Of a DNA stretch of 64,000 nt, positions 33,976-41,863 are shown in pieces. A model generated the notes under the pieces. The model was not told where the DNA came from, ran no database searches, and saw only the letters and a program-made list of their open reading frames with translations. The DNA is taken from positions 124,001 through 188,000 of the forward strand of contig JBJHCW010000001.1 in assembly GCA_050486205.1 (NCBI GenBank), in the 5' to 3' direction. This DNA comes from PWQG01 sp050486205. GTDB lineage: Bacteria > Pseudomonadota > Gammaproteobacteria > Pseudomonadales > Pseudohongiellaceae. Numbering within the stretch: position 1 is the first letter of the stretch; every line of letters begins with the position of its first letter. The position numbers were made by a program, and so were the translations under genes.

Positions 33976-35196
33976 TCATTCGTCGCCATGTCGGCTCACG
34001 CTCAGCCACTTCACCACATCAGCCTGTTTCAGCAGGCCGACCACCTGGCCTGAATGGACCACCGGCAGTGCTTCGTCTCCCACCCGGCTCAGGTGACGCA
34101 ATGCTCCATGCGCCGCGTCATCCGGGTCCAGTGAATCCATGGACCCGGCAGGCACGGTAATTTCAAGAACAGTCTTACCGGCACGCTGCCCCGGCGGCAG
34201 TGACCGCACCCGGCTCAGGGAAGCCACGCCCACCAACTTGCCACCTTCCAGCACCGGCCAGACTTCCTGCGCACTGCGCAGCAGATGATTGTCCACGAAC
34301 TCAGACAGCGAAATGCCGGCATCCACCGTCTCAAAATGCGTGCGCATCAGATCAGAAACCTTCCGGCCACGCAGCTCACTGTCAACCACCTGCTGCCGGT
34401 AACTCATTGCAGCCAGACTGGATATGAACCACCCGATCAATATCCACCAGATACCGCCCAGTCCCCTGCCACTGACCACACTGAAAACGCCCAGGAACAT
34501 CAATGTCCAGCCGAAATACCGCCCCAGATTGCTGGCCCAGCGCGTGGCCTTGAGCAGATCGCCGGTGACCGCCCACATGGCCGCACGGAAAACCCGACCG
34601 CCATCCATGGGAAAACCGGGAATCATATTGAAGATCGCGATGACCATATTGATCATACCGAGCCAGAGCAGGGACGTGGCCACCGGGCCAAACGTGCTCA
34701 TCACCTCGACATCCCCCTCACCCAACGATTCCATCACACTGCGATCGCCCACCATCCAGAAGGCCAGATTGATACAGACCACTGCAATCAGAAAACTCAT
34801 CAGCGGCCCCACAATGGCCACCAGAAACTCCACCTTGGGCCGATCCGGTTCGCGCTCGGCCTCGGCCATGCCGCCAAACAGGAAAAGTGTGATCCTGGGT
34901 ACCGGTATGCCGAAGTGCTGGGACATCACCGCGTGTGAAAGTTCATGTGCCAGCAGCGACACAAAAAACAGAACACCGGACACGACGGCGGTGCCCCACA
35001 ACACAGCGGGACTCCACTCCGGGTGCCACTGGGGCAGCACACCACTGCCGAGACTGAAGACAATCAGCGCGAATATGATCAACACACTGATGTCCAGACG
35101 GATCTGTATACCGAACAGGGACAACAGTCGCAGGCTGTGGCTGCTGAATCCACTGCGGGAATTTACGCGCTTGCGATTTTCATTTGCTGCTGCCAT
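33976..35196 (-). CDS. Site-2 protease (M50) with tandem CBS domains
   Basis: A 406-residue intramembrane metalloprotease. The zinc motif is LLAHELSHAV (HExxH, about residue 90), and the second ligand motif is PGFPMDGGRVFRA. About six transmembrane segments occupy residues 25-265. Two CBS domains (about 275-400) follow and probably sense adenine nucleotides. This is the Rip3/SpoIVFB-like soluble-regulator group rather than RseP, which has PDZ domains instead. Its ATG overlaps the stop of a 50-codon upstream ORF (TGATG). The substrate is unknown. Confidence 0.9.
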   Translation of the reverse strand: MAAANENRKRVNSRSGFSSHSLRLLSLFGIQIRLDISVLIIFALIVFSLGSGVLPQWHPEWSPAVLWGTAVVSGVLFFVSLLAHELSHAVMSQHFGIPVPRITLFLFGGMAEAEREPDRPKVEFLVAIVGPLMSFLIAVVCINLAFWMVGDRSVMESLGEGDVEVMSTFGPVATSLLWLGMINMVIAIFNMIPGFPMDGGRVFRAAMWAVTGDLLKATRWASNLGRYFGWTLMFLGVFSVVSGRGLGGIWWILIGWFISSLAAMSYRQQVVDSELRGRKVSDLMRTHFETVDAGISLSEFVDNHLLRSAQEVWPVLEGGKLVGVASLSRVRSLPPGQRAGKTVLEITVPAGSMDSLDPDDAAHGALRHLSRVGDEALPVVHSGQVVGLLKQADVVKWLSVSRHGDE

Positions 35197-35348
35197 CAGT
35201 CTTCTCTTGATTCACTGCGTTCCGTAATGGCCGCGCCAAGCCGGTGGATCAGACGCGACATCTTTTGGAATGGTAGCGCAGGGGCTGCCAGTTGATCCAC
35301 AGAGCCAGTGACGAAGATATCGGCAAACAACACAAAGGCCCCTATCAT
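35196..35348 (-). CDS. Possible small ORF coupled to the site-2 protease gene
   Basis: A 50-codon frame starting MIGAFVLFADIF and ending ERSESRED, with AGGGG 8 bases before its ATG. Its TGA overlaps the protease ATG as TGATG, which favours translational coupling. The N-terminus is hydrophobic and the rest is basic/amphipathic. No family recognised; it may be a regulatory leader or chance. Confidence 0.35.
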   Translation of the reverse strand: MIGAFVLFADIFVTGSVDQLAAPALPFQKMSRLIHRLGAAITERSESRED

Positions 35349-35628
35349 GGAGAATGCCCCTGTAAGTTTTCCTCTGCAACCTGCACTGCAAGGCCCAACA
35401 CTTCGCTTGCGCCCACTGAAAGCAGCGGATTTCGAAGCATTGTACACGGCCGCGTCAGACCCGCTCTCAAGCGTCTGATGCTGGACCATGCCTTTAATGG
35501 GCAACAGTGGTATGGTTTCATGTAGCATCAAGCAATATTCGATCCCGCAAGGCGCTGACGCGGCTGCGCGCACCGGGCCGGCTTGCCTGAGCGCTGCAAG
35601 CAGTAGCCGAAAACGGAGGTATCACAAC

Positions 35629-36618
35629 ATGAACGTATTCACTGCATTGCTGGGCGCGCTGTTGTCGCTCACCTGGATGACGGCGGCCCATGCCCAATAC
35701 CAACCGCCGAGCTCACCACCGGCTGACTGGGGCCCGGTATCCATCGATCTGGAGGAAATCGAATACCCCTACCCGGTGCACTATCTGGAGCGTGAACTGT
35801 TTGGTGAAACGGTACGGATTGCCTACATGGACGTTGCGCCTGCCGGGGAGCCCAATGGCCGCACGGTGTACCTCACCCACGGCATGAGTTATTACGGCTG
35901 GTACTGGGCCGACACCATCGAGGCACTGAGCAACGAAGGGTATCGCGTCATTGCCGAGGACCGGCTGGGCTGGGGCAGATCGTCCAAACCCCTGATCCCG
36001 TACAGCTGGCATCTGCACGCCGGGAACAAGGCCGCACTGATGGATCATCTGGGCGTTGAACAGGCTGCGGTGATCGGGCATTCCATGGGTGGCCAGATGG
36101 TGTCACGTTTTGCCCGCCTGTACCCCGAGCGCACCACCCATATGGTGATGGTCAACCCCATTGGCCTTGGTGGCCGCGAAGGACCGGCACCCATGGAACC
36201 GGTGACCACGGATGAGATCCCCCAACCGGACGAGCAGCGCAGCGTTGACCGACAGGAAATCTATGACCGCCACCTGGCCACGGAAACACGACGCGTTGTT
36301 GAGTGGCAGCCCGAGTTTCTGGAGCATGTGCGCATCCGCTTTGGCAACGATATCAGCGATGGCGGCCCGCTGAAGGCGGCCGTGCTGACGGCAAACCGCA
36401 CCGGCGACAGCATGGTGGGCGACTGGCCACTGATCCAGGCAAAATCCCTGATCATCGGCGGCGAGGAAGACGGCCCCGGTTTTCCCGATGCTGTCCAGCG
36501 GGCTGCCGACACCCTGCCCAATGGGGAGGCGCTGCTGTTCCCGGATGTGGGGCACAACCCCCACCTGGAGGCACCGGAACTGCTGAACCGGGAACTGATC
36601 CGGTTCCTGGCGCGCTGA
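35629..36618 (+). CDS. Exported alpha/beta hydrolase
   Basis: A 329-residue protein with a signal peptide (MNVFTALLGALLSLTWMTAA, then HAQ). The alpha/beta-hydrolase fold follows: YLTHGMSYYGWYWA is the oxyanion strand, VIGHSMGGQM the nucleophile elbow (serine at about residue 150), and DVGHNPHLEAPEL contains the catalytic histidine. GGAGGT lies 8 bases before the ATG. The substrate is unknown. It begins a cluster with a DCC-family and an ABM-like gene on the same strand; the next gene starts after one base. Confidence 0.88.
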   Translation: MNVFTALLGALLSLTWMTAAHAQYQPPSSPPADWGPVSIDLEEIEYPYPVHYLERELFGETVRIAYMDVAPAGEPNGRTVYLTHGMSYYGWYWADTIEALSNEGYRVIAEDRLGWGRSSKPLIPYSWHLHAGNKAALMDHLGVEQAAVIGHSMGGQMVSRFARLYPERTTHMVMVNPIGLGGREGPAPMEPVTTDEIPQPDEQRSVDRQEIYDRHLATETRRVVEWQPEFLEHVRIRFGNDISDGGPLKAAVLTANRTGDSMVGDWPLIQAKSLIIGGEEDGPGFPDAVQRAADTLPNGEALLFPDVGHNPHLEAPELLNRELIRFLAR

Positions 36619-36619
36619 C

Positions 36620-36988
36620 ATGAGCGATAAGAAACAGCCTTTGATTGTTTATTATGACGGGGCTTGTCCGAGTTGCGTGAAAGACCGTGAGAAGTACGAA
36701 GGCATGGCAGAGGATGATGCCCGCGTTCAGTGGTACGACATCACAGGCCGCGACGATGAACTGCGCGAACTGGGTATCGATCCGCAGCGGGCGCTGCGCG
36801 AGCTGCACGTCAGGGACGCCAGCGGGCAGATTCACAGTGAACTGGATGCCTACCGGCTGTTGATGGCGCGGGCGCCACGGCTGCGTCCGCTGGGCTGGCT
36901 GATCGGGCTGCCGCTGGTAAGGCCCATGGTGTCCTGGCTCTACCGCCGGATGGTGGATCGGCGTCTGCGGCGCACGGGCCGGGGTTGA
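36620..36988 (+). CDS. DCC (DUF393) thiol-disulfide oxidoreductase family protein
   Basis: A 122-residue protein of the DCC family. The defining motif is YYDGACPSCVKDRE (D-G-x-C-P-x-C) near the N-terminus, and the tail has the WLYRRMVDRR basic end. Members are predicted redox proteins with a thioredoxin-like fold; no specific substrate is known. It starts one base after the upstream hydrolase stop, so the genes are likely co-transcribed. Its stop lies in a 17-bp tandem duplication. Confidence 0.85.
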   Translation: MSDKKQPLIVYYDGACPSCVKDREKYEGMAEDDARVQWYDITGRDDELRELGIDPQRALRELHVRDASGQIHSELDAYRLLMARAPRLRPLGWLIGLPLVRPMVSWLYRRMVDRRLRRTGRG

Positions 36989-37012
36989 GTTCAGACCGGG
37001 GTTGAGTTCAGA
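36979..37012 (+). repeat. 17-bp perfect tandem duplication
   Basis: CCGGGGTTGAGTTCAGA occurs twice without a gap (36979-36995 and 36996-37012). It spans the stop codon of the DCC gene and reaches 1 base before the ATG of the next gene, so it lengthened the intergenic space by one unit. A recent slippage event is the simplest cause. Confidence 0.9.
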
Positions 37013-37013
37013 T

Positions 37014-37343
37014 ATGAAATACCTGTTCGAGGTACATATAAAGCCGGGCCACACCGCCGAGGAATACGCCCAGGCCTGGGTGGAGGCCAGTGAACTCATC
37101 CAGCGCGCCCACGGCGCGCGGGGCACCGAGCTGCGACGCAGCATTGGTGAGCCCGACAGGCTGATTGCCATCGCCAGCTGGGACAGCAAGCAGGACCGTG
37201 ACGCCATGCAAGGTGTGGACCGTGAGGAAGTTGCGCGTATCATCCGCGGGGCAGCACACGTCTGTGACATCCGGCCCCTTGGAGAATTCGAAGAGCCCGA
37301 GTGGGTGGTCGAGCCACCCACCGGACAACCATCTGAAGACTGA
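37014..37343 (+). CDS. Small ABM-like (dimeric alpha/beta barrel) protein
   Basis: A 109-residue protein beginning MKYLFEVHIKPGHTAEEYAQ. The layout of one strand, one helix and a further strand (RLIAIASWDSKQDRDAM) resembles antibiotic-biosynthesis-monooxygenase or Dabb-type stress proteins. I am not sure of the family. ATG at 37014 is preferred to a TTG at 37002. It follows the DCC gene and is convergent with the redoxin-like gene. Confidence 0.55.
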   Translation: MKYLFEVHIKPGHTAEEYAQAWVEASELIQRAHGARGTELRRSIGEPDRLIAIASWDSKQDRDAMQGVDREEVARIIRGAAHVCDIRPLGEFEEPEWVVEPPTGQPSED

Positions 37344-39056
37344 TTACTGGTCGACGTAGCGCCAGCTCACAGCCCCAAAGAACATTTCATCCCAGCTCTG
37401 GATGCCCCAGGGCACATCACGCGCCGGATCGGGGTTGGCCTTGTTCTGCTCCGAGTTGTCAAAGGCGCCGGTGGCCACAATACGGGTACCCGCCGGCACC
37501 CGTTTTGGCTCTTTCAGTTCGTAGCGCATCTGCCAGTTGTAGTTGTAATTGGCAATATTGATCAGCTCCTCGTCCGTGCCATCCGGGTAATAGGCGTGGA
37601 AGCGCATACGCTTGCCCCGGAAGTGCATATGCGGCAGGAAACTGTACAGGTAGGCATCGCGCCGCACCGTGACACTTTCTGACTGCTCGAAATCCGGATC
37701 ATGGGCCGGAATGGTCTGCCAGGTGGGTGTGAAGATGCAGGCACAGGCGCCGGACATGCGGTACTCGGGCACTTCGTCATCATCGTAGAACCAGATACCG
37801 ATGCGGCTTTCATCCACGGCTTCGGTGCCCATGGTGGTGTAGTGCAGCTGCAGGGCCAGCTTTGAGCCCTTGCGCAGCAGACCACCGGTGTTGGGCGGAT
37901 AGTGAACGGAGGCATCTCCGGGCACATAGGCAATGATGCTGGCCTGGTCCGGGTCACCGCTTCCACCCAGGAACCCGCGGCGTCGCTCCTCACCGGGCGG
38001 AATGATGCTGTTCAGTGTATGGTGCAGAACCCGTGTGTCACCGGCCAGATATTCGCTGGCACGCACCCAGCGGTCTCGATCCAGGCCCTCGAAAGGGACT
38101 TCCACGGTGATGTAGTCCAGCACACCGGTAGGCGGAATGGTCTGGGCCGGCACGTGTACAATCAGATCCGGCTCACCAAAGCTCCATTCCGTGTCCGGCC
38201 ACTGCAACTCTGCCAGGGGGTCAGTGTCACCGTCACGTGGCGCACCCTGGGCAATCCAGTGCAGCAGGGTCTGCTGCTCTTCAACGCTCACAGTATAACT
38301 GTTGCGGAATTCACCCACGTGTGGATCAATCTGCCCCGGCGGCATGCGTTTGGTCATCAGCACTTCTCGGATCATCGGTGACCAGCCACGTACCATGTTG
38401 TAGCTGTCCAGCGCAAACGGGCCAATGGCGCCCTCGCGGTGACAATCGGCGCAGTGGCGGGCAATGATGGGGGCCACTTCCTCGCTGTAGGACACCTGTC
38501 GGGCCAGGTTCTGTTCACGTGCCGGGTAACTGATCTGTTCGCCGGCATTCACTGCGATACGCGGCTGACTGACGGCCTCACCGGCCAGCACTTCGGCCAG
38601 CGCCTGTTCCAGCACGTCATCGGCCGGGCCGCGGTACATGACACGGAAAGTGCGCGGATTGTAGATAATGGCCTCGCCGGCACGGCTTATACCCAGTGCC
38701 TCGGAGATCAGTTGTGCGTCGTCAATCAGTACCGGCAGTTCCAGTGCCAGGTTTGCCGCGTCGGCAGCAACGCTGGCGCGGGATTCGCCACGCGGGTTGA
38801 TCAGCATGAAAACCACGGGAGCATTGGCATAACTGTCTGCCAACCGCCCAAAGGCACCGGCGGCTTGCCGGGTGCTCTGGCTACCATTGACATGGCTCAG
38901 CAGCACAACAGCCTCGTTATTGTCATACCAGGCCATGTGATGGAAATAACCTTGATGGTCAAGCAGGGCAAAGTCCCCGGCGCGTTCATCCACATTGGCA
39001 CGCGCCAGGCCTGAAGCCAGAAATGCGGCGCACAAAACGGAAATAAGCAGTTTCAC
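37344..39056 (-). CDS. Exported redoxin-cytochrome c-copper monooxygenase-like fusion
   Basis: About 570 residues, starting with GTG at 39056 after GAGGG; the signal peptide is KLLISVLCAAFLASGLARA. Residues about 25-165 form a redoxin-like fold in which the CxxC position is replaced (SHVNGSQSTR), so it lacks the usual cysteine pair. A single haem c motif CADCH lies around residue 205 (ARHCADCHREG). The C-terminal 280 residues resemble the copper type II ascorbate-dependent monooxygenase (peptidylglycine hydroxylase-like) fold, with HHTLNS, LQLHYTT and HMHFRGK as probable copper ligands. The substrate is unknown; location is inferred to be periplasmic. Confidence 0.75.
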   Translation of the reverse strand: MKLLISVLCAAFLASGLARANVDERAGDFALLDHQGYFHHMAWYDNNEAVVLLSHVNGSQSTRQAAGAFGRLADSYANAPVVFMLINPRGESRASVAADAANLALELPVLIDDAQLISEALGISRAGEAIIYNPRTFRVMYRGPADDVLEQALAEVLAGEAVSQPRIAVNAGEQISYPAREQNLARQVSYSEEVAPIIARHCADCHREGAIGPFALDSYNMVRGWSPMIREVLMTKRMPPGQIDPHVGEFRNSYTVSVEEQQTLLHWIAQGAPRDGDTDPLAELQWPDTEWSFGEPDLIVHVPAQTIPPTGVLDYITVEVPFEGLDRDRWVRASEYLAGDTRVLHHTLNSIIPPGEERRRGFLGGSGDPDQASIIAYVPGDASVHYPPNTGGLLRKGSKLALQLHYTTMGTEAVDESRIGIWFYDDDEVPEYRMSGACACIFTPTWQTIPAHDPDFEQSESVTVRRDAYLYSFLPHMHFRGKRMRFHAYYPDGTDEELINIANYNYNWQMRYELKEPKRVPAGTRIVATGAFDNSEQNKANPDPARDVPWGIQSWDEMFFGAVSWRYVDQ

Positions 39057-39310
39057 TATGGTACCCTCTTCAGTCCGCCATACGTCCCTGCGCGGCGCTA
39101 TGATTGTTGTCGACAATCCCAGAATATTACAGTGCCGGCCCGGCTACCACAAAAACCGGGTCAAAAACGACAGAGTGCCTGGGGGGCTCACCGACGCACG
39201 ACCAGCGCATGGCACGCCACCCGAACAGGCACCCGAATAGGCAAAGCTGGCTCATTCCGTTAAAATCCGGCCACCACGCTCCATTTATATACGCGAATCA
39301 AGGACTTTTT

Positions 39311-40492
39311 ATGAAAGAAGCTGTGATTGTTTCAACCGCCCGCACCCCCATCGGCAAGGCTTACCGCGGCGCCTTCAACAACACCGAAGGCCCCACACTG
39401 GGCGGCCATGTCATCAGCGAAGCTGTGGCGCGGGCCGGCATCAGCGTCGACGAAATCGACGATGTGGTGATGGGCAATGCCATGCAACAGGGCACCACAG
39501 GTTATAACATCGGCCGTCTCAGTGCTGTGGCAGCGGGCCTGCCCAATACCGTGGCAGGCATGAGCATTGATCGTCAGTGCGCCTCGGGCATGATGGCCAT
39601 TGCCACGGCAGCCAAACAGATTGTCTGCGACAACATGCCTGTTGTGATAGGTGGCGGACTCGAGTCGATCAGTCTGGTACAGAATGAACATCGCAACAGC
39701 TTCCGCACCACTGACCCCAATGTACTGCGACTGTCCCCGGACGCCTACATGCCGATGCTGCAGACTGCAGAAGTGGTGGCCAAGCGCTACAAGGTGTCAC
39801 GCGACCTGCAGGACGCCTACGGACTGCAGAGCCAGCAGCGCACGGCCGCCGCACAGGCTGCTGGCAAGTTCGATGACGAGATTGCACCCATGGAAACCAC
39901 AAAAATTGTGGTCAACAAGGAAACCGGGGAACAGGGACAGGAAAAAGTGCGTCTGGACAAAGACGAAGGCAACCGTCCTTCCACCAATGCCGAAGGCCTG
40001 GCATCACTGAAGACGGTGATCGAGGGTGGCACCATCACCGCCGGCAATGCCAGCCAGCTGTCGGATGGCGCCTCAGCCTGTGTCCTGATGGACGGCAAGC
40101 TGGCCGAGCAGCGCGGCATCCAGCCCCTGGGCGCCTATCGCGGCATGGCTGTTGCAGGCTGTGCGCCCGATGAAATGGGTATCGGTCCGGTCTTCGCGGT
40201 GCCCAAACTGCTCAAGCGTTTTGGACTCAAAGTCAGTGATATCGGACTGTGGGAGCTGAACGAGGCGTTCGCCGTGCAGGTGATCTACTGTCGTGACCAG
40301 TTGGGCATTCCCGATGAACTGCTGAACGTCAATGGCGGCGCCATCTCCATCGGTCACCCCTATGGCATGAGTGGTTCCCGCATGGTCGGTCACGCGCTGA
40401 TCGAAGGCAAGCGTCGCGGCGCAAAATACGTGGTCTGCACCATGTGTGTGGGCGGTGGCATGGGTGCTGCGGGTCTGTTTGAGGTCTACTGA
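39311..40492 (+). CDS. Acetyl-CoA acetyltransferase / 3-ketoacyl-CoA thiolase
   Basis: A 393-residue thiolase. The nucleophile cysteine is in DRQCASGM, the asparagine in ELNEAFAVQ, the histidine in GGAISIGHPYGMSG, and the second cysteine in CTMCVGGGMG. Start at 39311 (AAGGAC upstream); a longer frame beginning at 39104 has no homology. It differs clearly from the thiolase at 9021 (different NKMCGSG and GGACALGH motifs) and is closer to the fadA/pcaF-like group. It stands alone and ends at a strong terminator. Confidence 0.9.
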   Translation: MKEAVIVSTARTPIGKAYRGAFNNTEGPTLGGHVISEAVARAGISVDEIDDVVMGNAMQQGTTGYNIGRLSAVAAGLPNTVAGMSIDRQCASGMMAIATAAKQIVCDNMPVVIGGGLESISLVQNEHRNSFRTTDPNVLRLSPDAYMPMLQTAEVVAKRYKVSRDLQDAYGLQSQQRTAAAQAAGKFDDEIAPMETTKIVVNKETGEQGQEKVRLDKDEGNRPSTNAEGLASLKTVIEGGTITAGNASQLSDGASACVLMDGKLAEQRGIQPLGAYRGMAVAGCAPDEMGIGPVFAVPKLLKRFGLKVSDIGLWELNEAFAVQVIYCRDQLGIPDELLNVNGGAISIGHPYGMSGSRMVGHALIEGKRRGAKYVVCTMCVGGGMGAAGLFEVY

Positions 40493-40543
40493 TCCGCTGT
40501 CATTGTGGTACTGTTGTTGCACTACTGCAGTACCTGGAAAAAG

Positions 40544-40578
40544 AAAAGGGGGTGTCTGAACAGGCACCCCCTTTTTTT
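40544..40578. terminator. Intrinsic terminator after the thiolase gene
   Basis: Stem GGGGGTG (40548-40554) with CACCCCC (40565-40571), flanked by AAAA and a T-run. The A-run on one side and T-run on the other make it work in both directions, closing the thiolase gene and the convergent VOC gene. Confidence 0.85.
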
Positions 40579-40603
40579 ATTGCGACCGAATGTACCGCGC
40601 CGG

Positions 40604-41038
40604 TCAGGTAGCGAACAACTGCCCCTTGATGTCACGAAAGGCCTTGAACTCCAGGGCATTGCCCGAAGGGTCAAGAAAAAACAGGGTTGCCTGCTCTCCC
40701 GGCTCACCACGAAAGCGCACATAAGGCTCGATGACAAATTCCGGAATCACACCCCGCAGTCGCCCGGCCAGCGCTTCCCAGTCGGCCATCTCCAGCACCA
40801 CACCAAAGTGCGGCACCGGCACACCATGACCGTCCACTGGATTCTCCACCCGGGCCACCTGGCCGTCTGCGCCAATACCGGGGTTCAGGTGAACCACCAG
40901 CTGATGGCCAAACAGATCGTAATCAATCCAGTGTTCAGACCGACGCCCCTGGGGCAGGCCCAGTTTTTCGCCGTAGAAAACCCGGGCTTCCTCGATATCG
41001 CGCACCTGGATGGCCAGGTGAAAAGGCGTCAAAGCCAT
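40604..41038 (-). CDS. VOC (glyoxalase/bleomycin resistance) family protein
   Basis: A 144-residue vicinal-oxygen-chelate protein. The start MALTPFHLAIQVRDIEEARVF has the family histidine (FHLAIQV), and the last strand FLDPSGNALEFKAF supplies the metal-ligand glutamate; PHFGVVLEM is the second repeat. Metal-dependent dioxygenase or lyase activity is possible but unproven. AAAGGAAA precedes the ATG. Convergent with the thiolase gene. Confidence 0.88.
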   Translation of the reverse strand: MALTPFHLAIQVRDIEEARVFYGEKLGLPQGRRSEHWIDYDLFGHQLVVHLNPGIGADGQVARVENPVDGHGVPVPHFGVVLEMADWEALAGRLRGVIPEFVIEPYVRFRGEPGEQATLFFLDPSGNALEFKAFRDIKGQLFAT

Positions 41039-41107
41039 GATCCGTTTCCTTTCATTTCTTCATTCCTTCAGTCTGTCATGCTGTGTGAGTGGCGGCTGGA
41101 GAAGCAG

Positions 41108-41545
41108 TCAGTCCGACAATGATGGCGGCGCCCGCAAGGACTTCAACCTGCCTTTCTGTGCTTTCTGCGCCAGGCGTTTGCGTTTTGCTGATGCCGGGGT
41201 GCGTGTTGCCTTGCGCACTGTTGGCACAACGGCTGCCCGATCAACCATCTTCTGAAGCCGATCCAGCGCGTCCTGCCGATTACGTTCCTGGGTGCGGAAG
41301 CGCTGCGCCTTGATCACCACAACGCCATCGTCGCTGATACGTTTGTCACGGCTGCCAAGCAGTCGCTGGCGAACCGGCTCAGGTAATGACGAGCGATGGA
41401 TATCAAAGCGCAGATGGATGGCGGTTGCCACCTTGTTGACATTCTGGCCACCAGCGCCCTGCGACCTGACCGCGTGCATCTCCACATCGGATTCGCTCAC
41501 CTGGCAGGCCGGATCGCCTTTTGGGTCATCTTTGCTGTTGCTCAT
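41108..41545 (-). CDS. arfB: Alternative ribosome-rescue factor ArfB (YaeJ)-like
   Basis: A 145-residue release factor. The catalytic motif GGQ is present (RSQGAGGQNVNKVATAI) near residue 33. The C-terminal tail is long and rich in lysine and arginine (ASAKRKRLAQKAQKGRLKS), as needed to enter the empty mRNA channel. ArfB hydrolyses peptidyl-tRNA on stalled ribosomes. No termination-codon recognition domain is present. Confidence 0.92.
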   Translation of the reverse strand: MSNSKDDPKGDPACQVSESDVEMHAVRSQGAGGQNVNKVATAIHLRFDIHRSSLPEPVRQRLLGSRDKRISDDGVVVIKAQRFRTQERNRQDALDRLQKMVDRAAVVPTVRKATRTPASAKRKRLAQKAQKGRLKSLRAPPSLSD

Positions 41546-41785
41546 TCCCGGTCACTGGCTTCCCGGCGACGCCCGGTAACGGTGCACCTGCACGTTCCGA
41601 CGCCCCAAATTGTTTCGAATACCAGCGCGCATCAGCGCCCTGCGTATCCAGGAACCACGTCGGTGCCATGCAGGGAACCAGTATTCATGCAGTCTGTAGC
41701 CGACATTATGACAGTTGGCCCGGATATTGAATATACCCGGGTGCAGTAACTCTTATGACGTTTTTGGGACAGGTACTTGCCGTCC
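41546..41785. other. Promoter region upstream of the porin leader
   Basis: No gene seen. The region contains the sigma-54-like promoter described separately and a GC-rich stretch upstream. It separates arfB on the minus strand from the nitrate locus. Confidence 0.5.
41716..41731 (+). promoter_or_regulatory. Sigma-54-type promoter candidate for the porin operon
   Basis: TGGCCCGGATATTGAA aligns with the -24/-12 consensus TGGCACG-N4-TTGC: GG and the TTG are 10 bases apart as required, but the -12 GC reads GA and one -24 base differs. The transcript would start near 41741. Nitrogen control by NtrC plus sigma-54 is normal for nitrate assimilation genes. Confidence 0.45.
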
Positions 41786-41801
41786 CGGGTAATGATGCCC
41801 G
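41786..41801 (+). promoter_or_regulatory. ANTAR-type antiterminator hexaloop stem, porin leader
   Basis: C-GGGT, loop AATGAT (41791-41796), GCCC-G. The hexaloop has A at position 1 and G at position 4, the rule known for RNAs bound by ANTAR proteins. The 3' strand GCCCG is also the first part of the terminator at 41797, so the two structures exclude each other. A second stem (GGGAC/GTCCC, 41766-41786 region) precedes it with loop TACTTG, which does not follow the A1/G4 rule. Confidence 0.75.
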
Positions 41802-41834
41802 CATTCCTTCTCACCGGAATGCGGGCTTTTTTTT
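41797..41834 (+). terminator. Leader terminator (attenuator) before the porin gene
   Basis: GCCCGCATTCC (41797-41807) and GGAATGCGGGC (41816-41826) form a perfect 11-bp stem, followed by eight T residues (41827-41834). It lies 30 bases before the porin start, so transcription must read through it for expression. Confidence 0.85.
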
Positions 41835-41863
41835 GTCCGCTCGCGCCACTCAGGAGGACACGC

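Noticed and set aside
41766..41786. GGGAC/GTCCC stem as the first ANTAR hexaloop of the porin leader
   Set aside because: Its 6-base loop TACTTG lacks A at position 1 and G at position 4, so it is not claimed as a NasT target; only the second stem is.
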